Origin: Gari tellinella
Taxonomy: Eukaryota; Mollusca; Bivalvia; Cardiida; Psammobiidae
Direction: 5' to 3'
Length of the DNA stretch: 64,000 bases
Assembly: GCA_922989275.2 (NCBI GenBank)
Contig: OV277858.1
Location: 4,216,001 to 4,280,000, forward strand
Made by a program: the position numbers and the translations under genes. Under the pieces are notes generated by a model. The model saw nothing but the letters and a program-made list of their open reading frames with translations, was not told the DNA's origin and ran no database searches. Each line of letters opens with the position of its first letter. Position 1 is the first letter of the stretch. Shown here piece by piece: positions 1 to 11,258 of the stretch.

Positions 1-500
1 ACATGCTGTAATAAAAAACCTGGATAAGGGGTAAAGGGTTAAACAGACACAGTCTGACAGATCACAATGCTGTCCAAATTGCAGAGCTACAGGTAAAAGT
101 CATGATTTTATGTTATTTTAGAATATTCTAAATGTCTTTTTTGTCATTTTAAATTTCATTTCTAAAAAATAATTATTTCCCAAATGCATTACTTTGACTA
201 CTCAAACTTCTTAGAATATATCTATTACTTTGTGCTTCAGTATATTTACCAAGTTCATTTATTATCTTGTGCTGTGTAATTTGTTAATAACTTGAAATAT
301 GTTTACAAACCAGCATTTCAAATAAAATATATTTCAATAAGCACAATATTTGCATAATTATAAATCATAACAAGATCTATTGTCTATATATTCGAAATCC
401 GTTTCCATTTTTTTTTTAAATATTAGTCATTTTCTTCCATATCTCAGCTTCCTTTATTTTTTAATTGCACATCAATTGTATATCTTGCAAGTATTATGCT
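1..500. other. AT-rich sequence, nothing identified
   Basis: AT-rich DNA with no convincing splice-bounded exon, repeat end or RNA gene. The open frame at 380-577 is T-rich on the plus strand with no recognisable domain and looks like chance. Confidence 0.5.
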
Positions 501-504
501 TCAC

Positions 505-600
505 TACAAACAGTGTACTTACAAAGAATGCACTTGTCCTCTGCCTCAGTGTAAACTTTGAACAGAACATTCCCTAAAGGAGCCCTCTGATCAAGGTCGC
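505..600. repeat. Fragment of GGAGCCCTCTGATC hairpin MITE
   Basis: The half-palindrome TAAAGGAGCCCTCTGATCA and the preceding 'caaacagtgtac...' match the interior of the TTAA-flanked MITEs seen complete at 16,426-16,671 and 47,845-48,106. The hairpin's left arm is degraded and no clear TTAA-bounded ends remain, so this is an old copy. Confidence 0.5.
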
Positions 601-673
601 CACACGAAGAATAATTGTTAATACATCGGTGTACATGTATACTTTAAATAGAACGAAATTAAACAAGATGGAC

Positions 674-1027
674 TCAATTTAATTGTGATTTTAAATGTAC
701 TTTTAAAGTTTCATTGATTATTGAATGAGAGGTTTCGCCTAACTGTAGACAACGTATGCAAATAGTCGCTGTCATGGACATTTTACTGAAATTAACTATC
801 TGTTCGTAGACCAATAGGAGTGTCAGATGGCCGATTTTGTCAATTTCAAAAGTGATTGATATGGGTTTACGGCCGCAAACTGTGACACAAAGGTTGGCAT
901 AATAGCGCCGATGTTGTGTCAAAATCATGTCATCTATGATAGCAAGTCGCTGCCGTCGAAAGTTCGGCATATGTGCACAATAACGGTACAATGTACACAT
1001 AGCTCGTATACGAGCAATGGGATTCAA
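674..1027 (-). CDS. Unrecognised open frame, 117 codons
   Basis: An open frame on the minus strand starting with ATG at 1027. The N-terminal half is arginine-rich (RIRAMCTLYRYC; FRRQRLAIIDDM); the second half has a hydrophobic stretch around HLTLLLVYEQIV. No family is recognised. It is longer than the surrounding chance frames and lies outside any repeat I could delimit, but there is no corroborating splice context. It could be a fragment of an old transposon gene or chance. Confidence 0.15.
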   Translation of the reverse strand: MNPIARIRAMCTLYRYCAHMPNFRRQRLAIIDDMILTQHRRYYANLCVTVCGRKPISITFEIDKIGHLTLLLVYEQIVNFSKMSMTATICIRCLQLGETSHSIINETLKVHLKSQLN

Positions 1028-1198
1028 GTTGTTTGTTATCGCTTTTATTAATGAGTCAACTGGACATTTTATTAATAAATCAAAACTTACTTTGCCTAGT
1101 GTGTTTACTTATATGATGTTTTCTGTTTTGAATCCATCCTACTTAATAATGTCACCTGTCAACAGAATTATTTAGGTGTACAAGTTTGGCTGTACTGT

Positions 1199-1460
1199 AT
1201 ACTATGGAGAAGAGGTTATTTTTTCCCAATAAACTCGTTAATGCTAAAACTATATTTGACTATAATTTTCAATTGTACATGTAAACAGTTTGTAACCAGA
1301 TCAGACGCCGGATAACTAAGCGTCTGATCAGGCTCCAAACTATTTATCACTCAGATAAAAATGATTGAACGTAATTGTCAAAAAGTATGCCATTTTCTAC
1401 CTTTATATACAGTGTGTTTGCGTTTTGCTTGCGTTTAAACGGGGAAAAAAGTCTTCTTCA
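1199..1460. mobile_element. Degenerate CAGTGGAGAA-type MITE with central hairpin
   Basis: The left end reads ACTATGGAGAAGAGGTTATT followed by 'tttcccaataaac'. The centre holds the hairpin CAGACGCCGG...AAGCGTCTGATC, and the right side has CGTTTAAACGGGGAAAAAAG. The same order occurs in the complete MITEs at 28,301-28,546 and 14,517-14,767, so this is a diverged member of that TA-flanked family. Confidence 0.6.
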
Positions 1461-1590
1461 CAGTCTATTTCTTGAAATAGATTTAGAAACTAATAGGACA
1501 TGTATGCCTAGGCGTAATGCCATGCATCATCGGTGTTGGCTTTTATCACATAGTAACGAGTTCAAAAGGTGCGAACTGAATGGGAAACAG

Positions 1591-1640
1591 TTTGATCCTG
1601 ACCAGAATGCTCCCTCAGGAGTCTACACCGTTTGCTAGCT
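1591..1640. repeat. Diverged CTGATC-type hairpin fragment
   Basis: CAGTTTGATCCTGACCAGAA and TCAGGAGTCTACACCGTTTG are the two arms of the dispersed hairpin family, with substitutions in the stem. Confidence 0.4.
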
Positions 1641-3100
1641 ATTGTCTGTCCAAATACTTAGAGTAATTACAGTAACAACCTTTCGCATATCGCCTTAATG
1701 ACCGTTATGGGTATTTGGCGCACGGTAATTATTTTGTATTTTCAATTACAATGCATTCACCAGCATCTTTGCACTGACAGTGTGATCTAAAGTTTGGCCA
1801 GAACACTCTTCAAACGTCATTGTTATTGTTTATACTGGGCCCTGGAACAATCATAACTATAGCGGTCATTAACGGCGCGTGTGCACGTGAATCGCCTTGT
1901 TAATACACGTTAAAGGGGTAGGTGCACCTTGGTAAAGTAAATACCAAATTCTTCAAATTTTGCATACTGATAGTAAAATTAGTTTCTATGACAAAACTGG
2001 GAAAAAAATGGGGGTCCCCACCTTTTTTTCACAATTTAAGATTTTTCAAGGCAACCCCCCTAAAATTGAAGCTTCATAAAAACTCCTACTTTTTTGTACT
2101 ACGGTTTTTCAATCTTTATTTAAATAATCTATTTGTACCAAAAGTATCCTCATTTATATTACCATAGTAAGAATAAGCCCTATAAAAAATGTTTTTTCAA
2201 GATCCAAAATGAAAATATTTGATTTCACCAGAAAGGAGTAAAATTTACCCCACCCACTTTTTTATAATGGGAGAATAAGGCACTGTGAAAATTGCCCTAC
2301 AAATTGTAGCAAACTAAATACCAGATTTTTTATTTGTTGTTTTTAGCCTTGCAAACAAAAGGTTTTAGTGAAATAGCAAATAAAAACACAGGGTCCCGAC
2401 CCTTTTAAAAAAGATAAAGATCATTTTATCTAAAAAATCCATTTTTATCATTTTTTCAATTTTTCGTGTACTTTTACCAAAAATATTTTTTTTCAAAAAA
2501 ATTTCATTTTATCTATAGAGTTATCTATAATTTATACTAAAACTGTACTACATGAACATTTCATGCTTATATTTTGAGAAATTGAAATGAAATCGGATGT
2601 TACAAAATACAACCTACCTATGAAAACAGCGTATGCTGTTAACTACGAATAGGACATAAAACTTTAAAAGTCCCTTCCGGAACGAAAATCCAAATTTTTC
2701 CCGGGAAAATAGTGTTTTATTACTGTATGCATTCACCAAAAAATGAGTTATTACCATTTTTTTGAAAACGAGTTCGTAAAACTTTTCAAAAATTTCATAA
2801 TGCTCAAAAAGACAGGCCGACATCCTAAAAGTACTCGTTAATGCACCCCCTGGGAACGGGTTTTTATGCAAGAATATAGATTAATAGCCAGCAGTTAATA
2901 TTAATGTAATTAACTCTTCATAGTAGTATCATTTAAAGTGGTGATAACTTAACTAAATTATATTTATAATTCCTGATAATAGTTATTTAGTCAATTGGTT
3001 GCTCACATTGTATGGTTGTAACTGGGGTGGAACAGTGGTTAGGCATATCTGGATGCTGAGATGGACAGTAACCTTATAGGAGAGATGGCTTCAGCAGATT
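1641..3100. other. AT-rich intergenic DNA, nothing identified
   Basis: Long A/T runs between about 1,920 and 2,880 are bounded by GGGGTAGGTGCAC and ATGCACCCCC, a weak inverted pair that could be the ends of an old element. I could not prove ends or a target duplication. Open frames on both strands here are low-complexity (Lys/Phe-rich). Confidence 0.35.
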
Positions 3101-3104
3101 ACTG

Positions 3105-3130
3105 ATATATATATATATGTGTGTATATAA
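3105..3130. repeat. TA/TG microsatellite
   Basis: Run of TATATATATATGTGTGTATA type dinucleotides. Confidence 0.8.
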
Positions 3131-3164
3131 GCAGCTATAGTCATTAGCTTGCCTAACTATATGA

Positions 3165-3330
3165 AATTTATAATATCTTCAAGTGAATACCACTACCAGA
3201 AGAAAGCCACATTTATAAACTGTATATATCTTCAAGTGACAAAAGAAGACAGCCAAGTTATGAACTATGCAATATCTTCAAGTGAATGCCACAACCAGAC
3301 GACAGCCAAAGGTTATGAACTATATAACGG
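3165..3330 (+). repeat. Tandem repeat, about 3 units of ~50-60 bp
   Basis: The phrase ATATCTTCAAGTGA recurs three times (about 3,173, 3,227 and 3,270), each followed by 'a(a/g)taccac' or 'aagaagacagcca' and a 'tatgaactat' tail. This is a short imperfect minisatellite; the small open frame across it reflects the repetition. Confidence 0.7.
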
Positions 3331-4161
3331 TGTGTTATAGACTAACATCACTGATCACAGTGTCTACCAGTGGTCATTTGACTTGAATATATGATATGAT
3401 ATGGAACTTTTATATTTAAAGGCACACATGTGTAACAGCCTTTATCAACAATTTGTGACTTGATATAAAACTTGTCTTATGTTATTGATATTAATTCTTG
3501 TATATATTTTGGAAAATGAAAAAGAAACCCGGTTATTATTATCACTTATGTAATAGTAATGAATAATTTTATAGACAGGCAATACTCTTGCTATTCCTCA
3601 TGTAATTTAAAGTTAGCAATTTAACCTCTTATTGGAATTTACATATATATATCTTGTTAAGCGGGAGCTTAACTTTTTGAAGCCAGAGGGGATTGTTATA
3701 CAGCTACACTTTAAATAGCATGAGAGATTTCATTTTTAACAGAAAATACTGTATTGTTTGGATTCTTGGTTAAGGAATGATCTGGGAACAACCTATGGAA
3801 AGAGTTGAAGTAATCCTATAATCTAACACTTGTTCCTTGTGGGTTACGATTATGTCAATTTATCATAAACTTAATATTTGGTTACCTTGGAAGGCTTAAG
3901 GCTAAATTTCATAGATACTGTGTCACAATTATAAAGTCTGTTGCTACGGGCTCAGTCTTAATCGCATCACCTTGATGTTTTTACTATCTGCCAAAGCCAT
4001 AGGTATCTCCCTTATCTTTAAGGGTCCACTGAAAGAGCCGGTCTTACGTGGAAGGGTCCATTGACGGGGCCGGTCCCTGATTGGTAAGAAATAGGTTACG
4101 CCTCCAAATGTCACGTGATCCAACGGTCCGGTATGTTAGCCAGGCAAAAGTGATCGGGGTT

Positions 4162-4234
4162 ACTTTTGACCTGACATTCGTCTAACTAAATTAAAGATAA
4201 TTTATACCGGAAATTGGATCGCTTCTTACTTCAG
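4162..4234 (+). repeat. 73-bp perfect direct repeat, copy 1
   Basis: Begins ACTTTTGACCTGACATTCGT and ends CTTCTTACTTCAG. An identical 73-bp block lies at 4,827-4,899, exactly 665 bp downstream. The block could be the terminal repeat of a very small element or one end of a local duplication. Confidence 0.85.
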
Positions 4235-4826
4235 GTTGGTGTAATTATATTTCTTCGTATTTCATGCTTAGATTGTTAAAATGTATCTTGTTTATTTACA
4301 ACTTTGTATTTGAATTATTTTTGGGGTTTGCAGCTTAAAAATAATAAGTTAAATCAATTCATTTGATTGTTATAAATTAGTTACTCGATTGCATTTGTGT
4401 AATGGAACATGTTCATTTGCTGGAGTTTGTGCGAGTGGAAATCAAACAGTATTTTCAAACGCGCAGACGCACAGTAACATGGACGGAACAAAATGGAAAT
4501 CTAATCTGGGATTTATCCTGTAAGTTGTTCGAACATTGTCTTGTTGATTTGAACTGTACATCTCTGAATAATCTACGCGATTGTAATATTTACTTGTCTT
4601 CGGCTTACCACATTAAAATGATTTTATCTTTTAATTCTGTAAGTTCAGCCTAGTTAATGTCTGCTCGATTTATAGTTAAGGAGAACGATTCTTACAGAAT
4701 ATCTTCCATTGTCGGAGTTCTTATAAGTAAAAGTTGTTATTGAGGCGTATTACCATAATTATGCAAATCTACTTCTTTCTAAGTATATGTACATTATTTG
4801 TTTAATATTGATTTGCTTATTATGTA

Positions 4827-4899
4827 ACTTTTGACCTGACATTCGTCTAACTAAATTAAAGATAATTTATACCGGAAATTGGATCGCTTCTTACTTCAG
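4827..4899 (+). repeat. 73-bp perfect direct repeat, copy 2
   Basis: Base-for-base match to 4,162-4,234. The DNA between the two copies has an 83-codon frame (4,402-4,653) without a recognised domain. After this copy the sequence joins a fragment of the repeat seen at 33.7 and 35.0 kb (tail 4,990-5,170). Confidence 0.85.
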
Positions 4900-4984
4900 C
4901 CCTCAGCTAGGTCTACTTACGTAGGACAACCGGTGCCCCACAGCTAAGCGAGTTCCCCACTGTTCACGAGTCTTTAGAGAGAGT

Positions 4985-5170
4985 ACTAGCAGTTCACACT
5001 ATTTCTTGGTTAACTAAATTTTATCGTTCCATCTTGTGTCAACAATACTGACTTCAATGCTTTGATACGTATACAGTTGTTGTCTTGGGACAATACTAAC
5101 CCACCCATATTACCCAACCTCAATTTAGCCTTGACCTAATTTGGACTCCTAATATATCGCCAATGACTAG
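4985..5170 (+). repeat. Fragment of the ATGCCCC...GGGGGCAT repeat family
   Basis: 'ggttaactaaattttatcgtt', 'gctttgatacgtatacagttgttg' and 'ttgacctaatttggact' match the interior of the copies at 33,654-34,314 and 35,018-35,474. Both ends are missing. Confidence 0.55.
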
Positions 5171-5429
5171 CTACGACCAATTATACTATCAACTCAGACA
5201 TTGATTTTTAATGACAAAGTGATGTCATAATTGATGTCACCAGCAATTGTTCAGTATGGTAAATTTTTATGTCATTATTGAACAAATAAAGTAATAAAGG
5301 GGCATGCCGATGACTACCTAAGGCCAATATTGCCTGCCTCTGCTCTATAGTTTAATCCTTCAGGGAAGAAAATAATTTAAATTTGTACAGTCATGAATAT
5401 GAATCGGAAGAAATAAATTCTATATTTTA

Positions 5430-5522
5430 TTAGATGGTAGCTTAAAGCAGGCTGAAAGTAAAGCAGAATGCAGTCATTGCACCTTAAGGTGTGTTCTACT
5501 TTACTTTCAACCTGCCTTAAGT
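5430..5522. repeat. GCAGGCTGAAAGTAAAGCAG palindrome MITE core
   Basis: A near-perfect inverted repeat centred on CCTTAAGG: the left arm is GCAGGCTGAAAGTAAAGCAG and the right arm TTTACTTTCAACCTGC. It belongs to a dispersed family with the best copy at 57,865-57,936. Confidence 0.75.
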
Positions 5523-5892
5523 GGTAATTTATCTTCAAATTAAGAACAGATCTGTACCGGGTTAAAGTAAAATTTACTGCTATAAACTTGCAGTTAAAAG
5601 CCAGTCTGGATTTGGACACAACTAATGTTAAGGTGAATATTTGTTTTCTTTTTAACTGGCATAACCTGTTTTCTGTTTTGTTGACAGGTGGTTGTTTTAA
5701 GCATGTTCAAAGTAACACATAATGCTTTTAACTGCAATGGCACGAACACATCCAGGTACGAAGCTTGCAAGGGTAACCATATAGCTGGTTCCCTCATCGA
5801 GTTTGGTACCTGGCATGAGTCACATGATGTATGAAAAATATGCATTTTGGCAGTGTTTGGAGTTTTTGTGTTCCTAAACCAAGCTAATGCGT

Positions 5893-6127
5893 GTATAGTA
5901 TTTCTACTATAGAGGTTCTTACCTCGAGTTCCCATGGTCACTGTGCACAGACGAGTGGTTACATGTTTCCAGAAGCTACTTAGCCAGGTGTGGTTAGGTT
6001 GGTATCAAATCTCCGAGTCATGTATATTGGCTAATTGTGCACGATTAGCGCGGGCATCCAATGCGCATGCCCGGCTTGGCTTCCGGTGACGGTGTGACAC
6101 AAAACCAACCAACCCATTATTACTACA
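5893..6127. repeat. ~233-bp dispersed repeat, copy 1
   Basis: Runs from ATAGTATTTCTACTATAGAG to CCATTATTACTACAC and is nearly identical to 13,444-13,678 (one or two differences, such as 'agaagcta' versus 'agaatcta'). The interior includes a GC-rich patch with GCGCATGCCCGG. No A/B box or terminal inverted repeat is obvious. The high identity suggests recent movement or gene conversion. Confidence 0.8.
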
Positions 6128-6129
6128 CT

Positions 6130-6830
6130 CCTCCCCCTTCCATTTGAACATTTCTTTCTTTTTCTAGATGTGCACCGGGCAACACAAATAAGTCTAATTA
6201 GTACATCTGATTGCACTCATCTATGGAGCCACGGTGCTAATGTCCAAACAGGGGGAATCAGGCCGAATACTTTAAAACAATCTTAATTTATAAAACTAAT
6301 TGGATTCAAAATCAATCCAAAGATATAAAATTTATCCTTAAAATGTAGTCATTGCTCCAGCATACTCACAAGACTTTTGCATCCCGAGCAACTAGCTCAG
6401 AGAACACCGTACCTAACCACCAAACAGACAAACTGTCAGGCAACGAGGGCAAGTGTGCTGAGTCCGAATCTAAACTGATTCTATAACCAGTAAAAGGATT
6501 ATTATAAACCCCTAGAGGAATGCTGGACCACTGCTACACACTCTCCCCTTTCCCATTTGAAATTAAAATACAGCTGTTGTTGTAGGCCTTATTGTACGTT
6601 GTACTGGAGAATCAGAAAACTAGGTTATCAATACCAAACAAACACCAGAGTTCCTTTAAGTTATGAACTAAGGCATTTATGAGGAAACATAACTTTTATT
6701 CAGCGTTAGAATAGTCATGTTACTGTTAAAACACCTGTACTATTATAATAGAATTTCTGGTCTATGAAGCAATTTCAACCAGTAAACCTTAATATAACAG
6801 GATAATAATAGCTCTTGTTTGTTGTAAATG
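6130..6830. other. Intergenic DNA, nothing identified
   Basis: No splice-bounded exon, RNA gene or repeat end recognised. Confidence 0.4.
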
Positions 6831-6836
6831 AGAACT

Positions 6837-6906
6837 ATGAATATATGCAGGTACCCAAGATGAATATATGCAGGCACCTAAGATGAATATATGCAGGCAC
6901 CTAAGA
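6837..6906 (+). repeat. 25-bp tandem repeat, three units
   Basis: Three consecutive copies of GATGAATATATGCAGGCACC-type units (the first with 'ggtaccca'), differing at one or two positions. Confidence 0.85.
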
Positions 6907-8095
6907 GCTCCACAAATAATGGAATTTAAAAGACTACTATTAAAGTAATACTCATGCATATCGTATACATGAATTATTGCAACTTAAGACTTAAAATACA
7001 TAGAGGGTTACATTATTATATTGGTAAGAGCCTGTTTTGAAAGAAATATGTGATCAGATAAATGAACATTTTGGAGAACACGACTAAAGAAACATGTGAA
7101 AATGCAGATACATGAATGTCAAATCAAATCAATTTTATTTTGAGTCCGCAAGACTCTTATTTGAGCAATGCTTCAACTGAGAACCATGTACCAGGCTATA
7201 TAAATTAGACAAGAGCCACACAAATTCTTCCTTATCAATCAAACCTAAGAGCTTAAAAGAGCGAAAACATATCCCCGAAGCTATTATGCAGAGATTAACT
7301 CTCCTTTCGCTAACTAGCCAATAAAAATATGTGTAGCTCTCACCAATTTATGCAATCACTGAAATCCCAAAACTTTAATCCATAAGCTATAAATTCAGAT
7401 TTCTGCTTTTAAACAACTCTTCCAAAAATATAGAAGAATTCCTACTATTCTTTAAATCATAAGATTGACTCGAATGAACTGACAATTATCCTATACTCTT
7501 AAATGCTGAACAGGGAGCAACCTTTTTAATCATTCAGCCTCTTACCAATAGTGTAACTGATAGAATAGTGTAACCTAACGTTCTGTTCAGACCCAACAAC
7601 AGCTCAGTTGCACATATATCCAATGTCACCATATACTTTTCAAAGTTTGGAGATGCTATAATATCATAAACTTTTCAGATATCTCTTATAGATGCCACAT
7701 ATCCTAAACATTTGAACATATCATCTTGTCTCCCCTTAAATATTTGCCGGACATCTGGCTCCTACTCCCCCTCTAATAATTGAACAAAGATACCAGTACC
7801 ACCTTACTATTGTGCGTGATGCTTACTAGTGCGAAGAACTGAATCTCACTGGACCATTAAGCCAATAGGGGTACGTGTATCTCTACCTAATAGATAGTCC
7901 TATCCAATTTTCCAGATAAAAATGCTTCCGCAAACTTTAATAAGTAAATTTCCATGTATGTGCTTGTACCTATCTTGCGTTACTATTTGGGTTTGTGCAG
8001 GAACAGCACGAATGTAGGTACTTAAAATTGTAAAGTACTGTAGCTTTCGTTCCTGTTACTCAGGAGTAACATACCCACAAGACAAAGACCCATAG
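6907..8095. other. Intergenic DNA, nothing identified
   Basis: AT-rich, without a confident feature. Confidence 0.4.
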
Positions 8096-8132
8096 GATGA
8101 CCTTTGAGGGTTTGTTGCTAAGTCGAATTTAC

Positions 8133-8329
8133 CTGCTCCGTGAAATCTGGGTCATTGTTGTTACTGTCCACCTCAACCACACCCTCTGTGAAAGGACACT
8201 GCGCCAACTCATCCGCTTTATCTACCATACCATCCAGAGATCCAGAACCCTCCATTATAGGAAGCACCGGAAGACTGGGCGATGTAGGAGTGTCAGCGCA
8301 ATCTCCCTCCACAATAACTGAACTGGATT
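8133..8329 (-). CDS. Candidate internal exon of a minus-strand gene (possibly broken)
   Basis: A 197-bp open stretch on the minus strand lies between a usable acceptor (CTTATAG, AG at 8,331-8,330) and a good donor (GAGCAG|GTAAAT, GT at 8,132-8,131). The acidic, proline/serine-containing peptide (SSSVIVEGDCADTPTSPSLP early, VEVDSNNNDPDFTEQ at the end) looks protein-like rather than random. It starts after the first base of a codon. No family is recognised. It lies downstream of the exon candidates at 9,582-9,453 and 12,725-12,520, but the phases do not join directly, so at least one exon is missing if they belong together. The plus-strand frame over the same bases is treated as a shadow. Confidence 0.35.
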
Positions 8330-8337
8330 CTATAAGA

Positions 8338-8410
8338 TTTGTAAACAACTTGGGGTCCCCGGTTCGAGCCCCGGTCTGGCTGCATGTTTTTCTCACCATG
8401 TTACACATAA
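8338..8410 (+). repeat. 3' part of a tRNA-derived SINE
   Basis: CCGGTTCGAGCCCCGG is a good B box with T-stem, followed by CTGGCTGCATGTTTTTCTCA. The same tail follows the tRNA-like heads at 48,397 and 48,597. The A-box half is absent, so this is a truncated copy. Confidence 0.55.
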
Positions 8411-8645
8411 TTACAGTTCAGTCACATATTACGGCAATTTCACTGTATAACCAACACGTTTCTTGGCCACTTATTGAAAATAATGACAACCTAAATGTTC
8501 ATCCCCGCCCAAAGCAAAAGTATATAAATATGAAGCTCAATAATATGAACTCATACTTGGAATACCTTTCTTTCGACGGTGGGGAAGAAATTGGGATAGA
8601 TTATACTTTGCCTGCCCCCAGGATCTTCCTTAATAACAGGTCGCC

Positions 8646-8800
8646 ATGCAAGAGTAAAAGCGTCACTATTTTTGCCTTTCATTATGAAGCGACCAAGGCC
8701 TAGGGGGTCAGGTTGAGCTGATTAGTCTGTTGAACTTTTTACTTGCAAGAGTAAAAGAGTCACTATTTTTGCCTTTCATTACGAAGCGACCAAGAGTAAC
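8646..8800 (+). repeat. Local direct duplication, ~50 bp unit
   Basis: GCAAGAGTAAAAGCGTCACT through GAAGCGACCAAG occurs at about 8,647 and again at about 8,744 with two differences. The block between holds GGGGGTCAGGTTGAGC. Confidence 0.75.
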
Positions 8801-8829
8801 ATTTATGCCAATTATCATGTGAATCAGGT

Positions 8830-9425
8830 TGAAAGTGAAGGAGGAGTTCAAAGTACAAGATTTTGCCTACCAATTTCAAGACCAAAAGTCAAGGTCACAG
8901 AGACTTGAAATTTGTGTCTGAAGCAGGAGTTGAAAGTACAAAATTTTGCAGACATACCGACCGACAGGCTGATTCCAGTATACCCCCTTCAAACTCTGTT
9001 TGTAGGGGTAAAACTAGACTTTATCACTAAAGGTGATTAATACCCCCACTAGCGCCTAATGTTACAAGAAGCAAATATGTCAAGATAAATGTTGTTGTGT
9101 GTACTCCATATGAAATAGAGGCTTCTCCTATGATTTGATTTAATGACCTTCTTTTTGACCATACATAACTCGCATTCATACATGGCCTAGATTCTTTGAA
9201 CAAATTTTAAAGTCTATACAATGAGATTTTGTTTTGAAATCGGGCCAGGAGTTTCAGAGGTTTTTTCTAGATTTTTTGCACTGTTGCCATGGCAACAAGA
9301 CCATTTGCACCACCCATTTTTTTTTTAAAAATTTGAAGCTCAAACCAATAGCATGTATCTGAGCAAGTTTGGTAACATTGATTAATTTAAAAAAAAATGA
9401 CCGCAATTACCCATGAGGTTGTGTG
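8830..9425. repeat. Dispersed repeat DNA with one X-box palindrome
   Basis: Contains 'caaggtcacagagacttgaaatttg' style sequence found in the other dispersed repeats, and GTTGCCATGGCAAC at about 9,283-9,296, the same palindrome that recurs in the 23.5-31.8 kb fold-back. No ends could be set. Confidence 0.4.
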
Positions 9426-9452
9426 GTATAGATAATAGATAATAATGATTAC

Positions 9453-9582
9453 CCTCCATTTGATTCTGATATCTCAGACGACAGGAAAAGATGGTCCTGG
9501 GGCTTCAGCCAAATATATTGGGCTTGACTGTCTTGGGCCGATACACTCTCTTGCTTCTCCTTTTGATGTTCTATTCTCAAAC
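9453..9582 (-). CDS. Candidate internal exon of a minus-strand gene
   Basis: A 130-bp minus-strand exon candidate with a strong acceptor (GTTTTCACAG|GTTTG, exon start 9,582) and a donor GG|GTAATC at 9,453. It encodes about 42 residues including IEHQKEKQESVSAQDSQAQ and YIWLKPQDHLFLSSEISES. It begins two bases into a codon and ends with two bases of the next. No family is recognised. It may belong with 12,725-12,520 and 8,329-8,133. The frame at 9,910-9,728 (DSWEALRAKLIKEPSATIIP) is also protein-like but has no acceptor. Confidence 0.4.
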
Positions 9583-9901
9583 CTGTGAAAACACTCTCAG
9601 TTATTACTATTATCAATTTATCATTACTATTACTGATTCTATAAGAATACGATGCAGACATTAATCAGACAGCTCTTGATTCTTTAAGCAGACGTATAAC
9701 AAATGAATTTAGTAAAGTAGAATGCACCTATGCCCGCCACCAATTAGAATATTGCTTTTTATTTATGCTTTTTGGTGGATTACTAGGAAATAGCAGTGGA
9801 TTATCACTTGATAATTTCACTGTTTCAAGCAGTGGAATTATCGTTGCACTAGGTTCTTTTATTAATTTTGCTCGTAAGGCTTCCCAAGAATCATAATTCA
9901 A

Positions 9902-9931
9902 TGACGTCAAAAAAATAATTCAGTGACGTCA
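9902..9931. promoter_or_regulatory. Two perfect TGACGTCA (CRE-type) sites
   Basis: TGACGTCA occurs at 9,902-9,909 and 9,924-9,931, 22 bp apart. This is the consensus for CREB/ATF bZIP proteins; activity here is unproven. Confidence 0.35.
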
Positions 9932-10065
9932 TTAATCGGTAAACTGTCACGGAAATGTGTTTGATATCAATTTGGGGCTCAACATGGGATAAATAATGTA
10001 CTTTCGCTTTCAATTGTCACACAATTTTGCTTAAAAAAGTGGCTTAAAAGCATAAATAAATAGAA

Positions 10066-10220
10066 TAACTGTATTTTTTCAGTGTAAGATTGAATTTAAT
10101 CCATTGAGTGAACATCAGACTGTTATATTTTCACGAGTGGCTTCGCCACTCGTGAAAATATAACATCTGATGTTCACTCAATGGATTAAATTCTTATCTT
10201 TGTAACACTGAAAAAAACCC
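10066..10220. mobile_element. Fold-back MITE with ~50-bp arms
   Basis: A long, nearly perfect inverted repeat centred on GTGGCTTCGCCAC at about 10,140. The left arm runs from 'cagtgtaaga' through CCATTGAGTGAACATCAGA and TTTTCACGAG; the right arm mirrors it to 'taacactg'. There are small arm differences near 10,118/10,165 and at the outer ends. Such a hairpin is a typical palindromic MITE; no clear target duplication was found. Confidence 0.75.
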
Positions 10221-10495
10221 ACAGTTATCCTCTATGTCATTTTTCATTTCTGGCAAAAACACCTCACCAAAAAGCTGGAAGGTGCTCAACGTGCAGCAGC
10301 CAGATTTTAAATGATCACATGTATCCCAGGTTAGGTTTGACTGTACTCCATTGTTCAATTTGATGATCATACAGACTATAGATAGTCTTTTACATCATGC
10401 TGTAGTCTGTATCATTGCTCACTATTTCCAGCATGTACATGTATATGTACTTGTCAGTGGCCAGTGAGAGAGTGAGTTTGGCAGGTGAACTCATA

Positions 10496-10778
10496 CAGGG
10501 GTAAATGCGCTATTCCTACCCATTTACGCGTTAATCTATGCGTAAGAAACGCAAAGTGAACGGTTAAATAACGAACGGTTAACGCCTAACGATTTTAAAG
10601 CGTTAATAAATGATTATACCAGAGATGTTGAGATGGGTGCGTCAGTTTCCGTTTCACACGGAATGTGCCTTAACTTAAAGCGCCTTTTGATTTACTTTTC
10701 ACGAAATGGCTAGGAAACGCGTTTAACGAAACGGATAATTAACGCGTAAAGTTGGTAGGAATAGTGTATTTACCACTG
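10496..10778. mobile_element. 283-bp TA-flanked MITE
   Basis: Terminal inverted repeats CAGGGGTAAATGCGCTATTC on the left and the complement of GAATAGTGTATTTACCACTG on the right extend about 40 bp, past TTTACGCGTTAAT, with few mismatches. TA lies immediately outside each end (10,494-10,495 and 10,779-10,780), as expected for a Tc1/mariner-mobilised MITE. It has no coding capacity and an interior rich in AACG repeats. Confidence 0.85.
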
Positions 10779-11258
10779 TATAATGCACGAGTCAGTAGTT
10801 CTCTGCATGGTTTTCACATGACACTAATGTTAACGTGCAATATATCTGCACCATGGATACTAATGGACATTCTGACTCCATTCTCCCATCTTTAAGGTTG
10901 ATAAATAGAATGCATTAACTTCTGTGTGAGACTTTGATAAGTTAGTTCTCTACCTCATCCGACCAGCTGATCTTTTGTCTACTATAAGCTGATAAACATA
11001 CCAAACTCCACCAGGGTTTCTTACTCTATTTACAGGCCACCCTGGTTACATATAGATTATACAAGTAACACACTGTCCCAAAATGAATGATTAAATACTC
11101 TACACTGGAATACATTTATATGATTAGAACCGTAACAACAAATTGAAACCTCATCCCTAATGATCTACAAGATACAACACCAACAGTCTATGCCTATCAA
11201 TCACCAACACCTTACTAGAACCTGAAATATTAACTTTTTTTATCACATAAACTCAAAC

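Noticed and set aside
8140..8703. 187-codon plus-strand frame, one of the longest in the window
   Set aside because: It overlaps a better splice-bounded exon on the other strand, then runs through a SINE tail and a local duplication; composition is Ser/Thr/Pro-rich as expected from reading antisense.
9728..9910. 60-codon minus frame with a protein-like sequence
   Set aside because: It begins at TTG, has no ATG, and no acceptor AG precedes it in frame; kept only as a hint beside the 9,453-9,582 exon.
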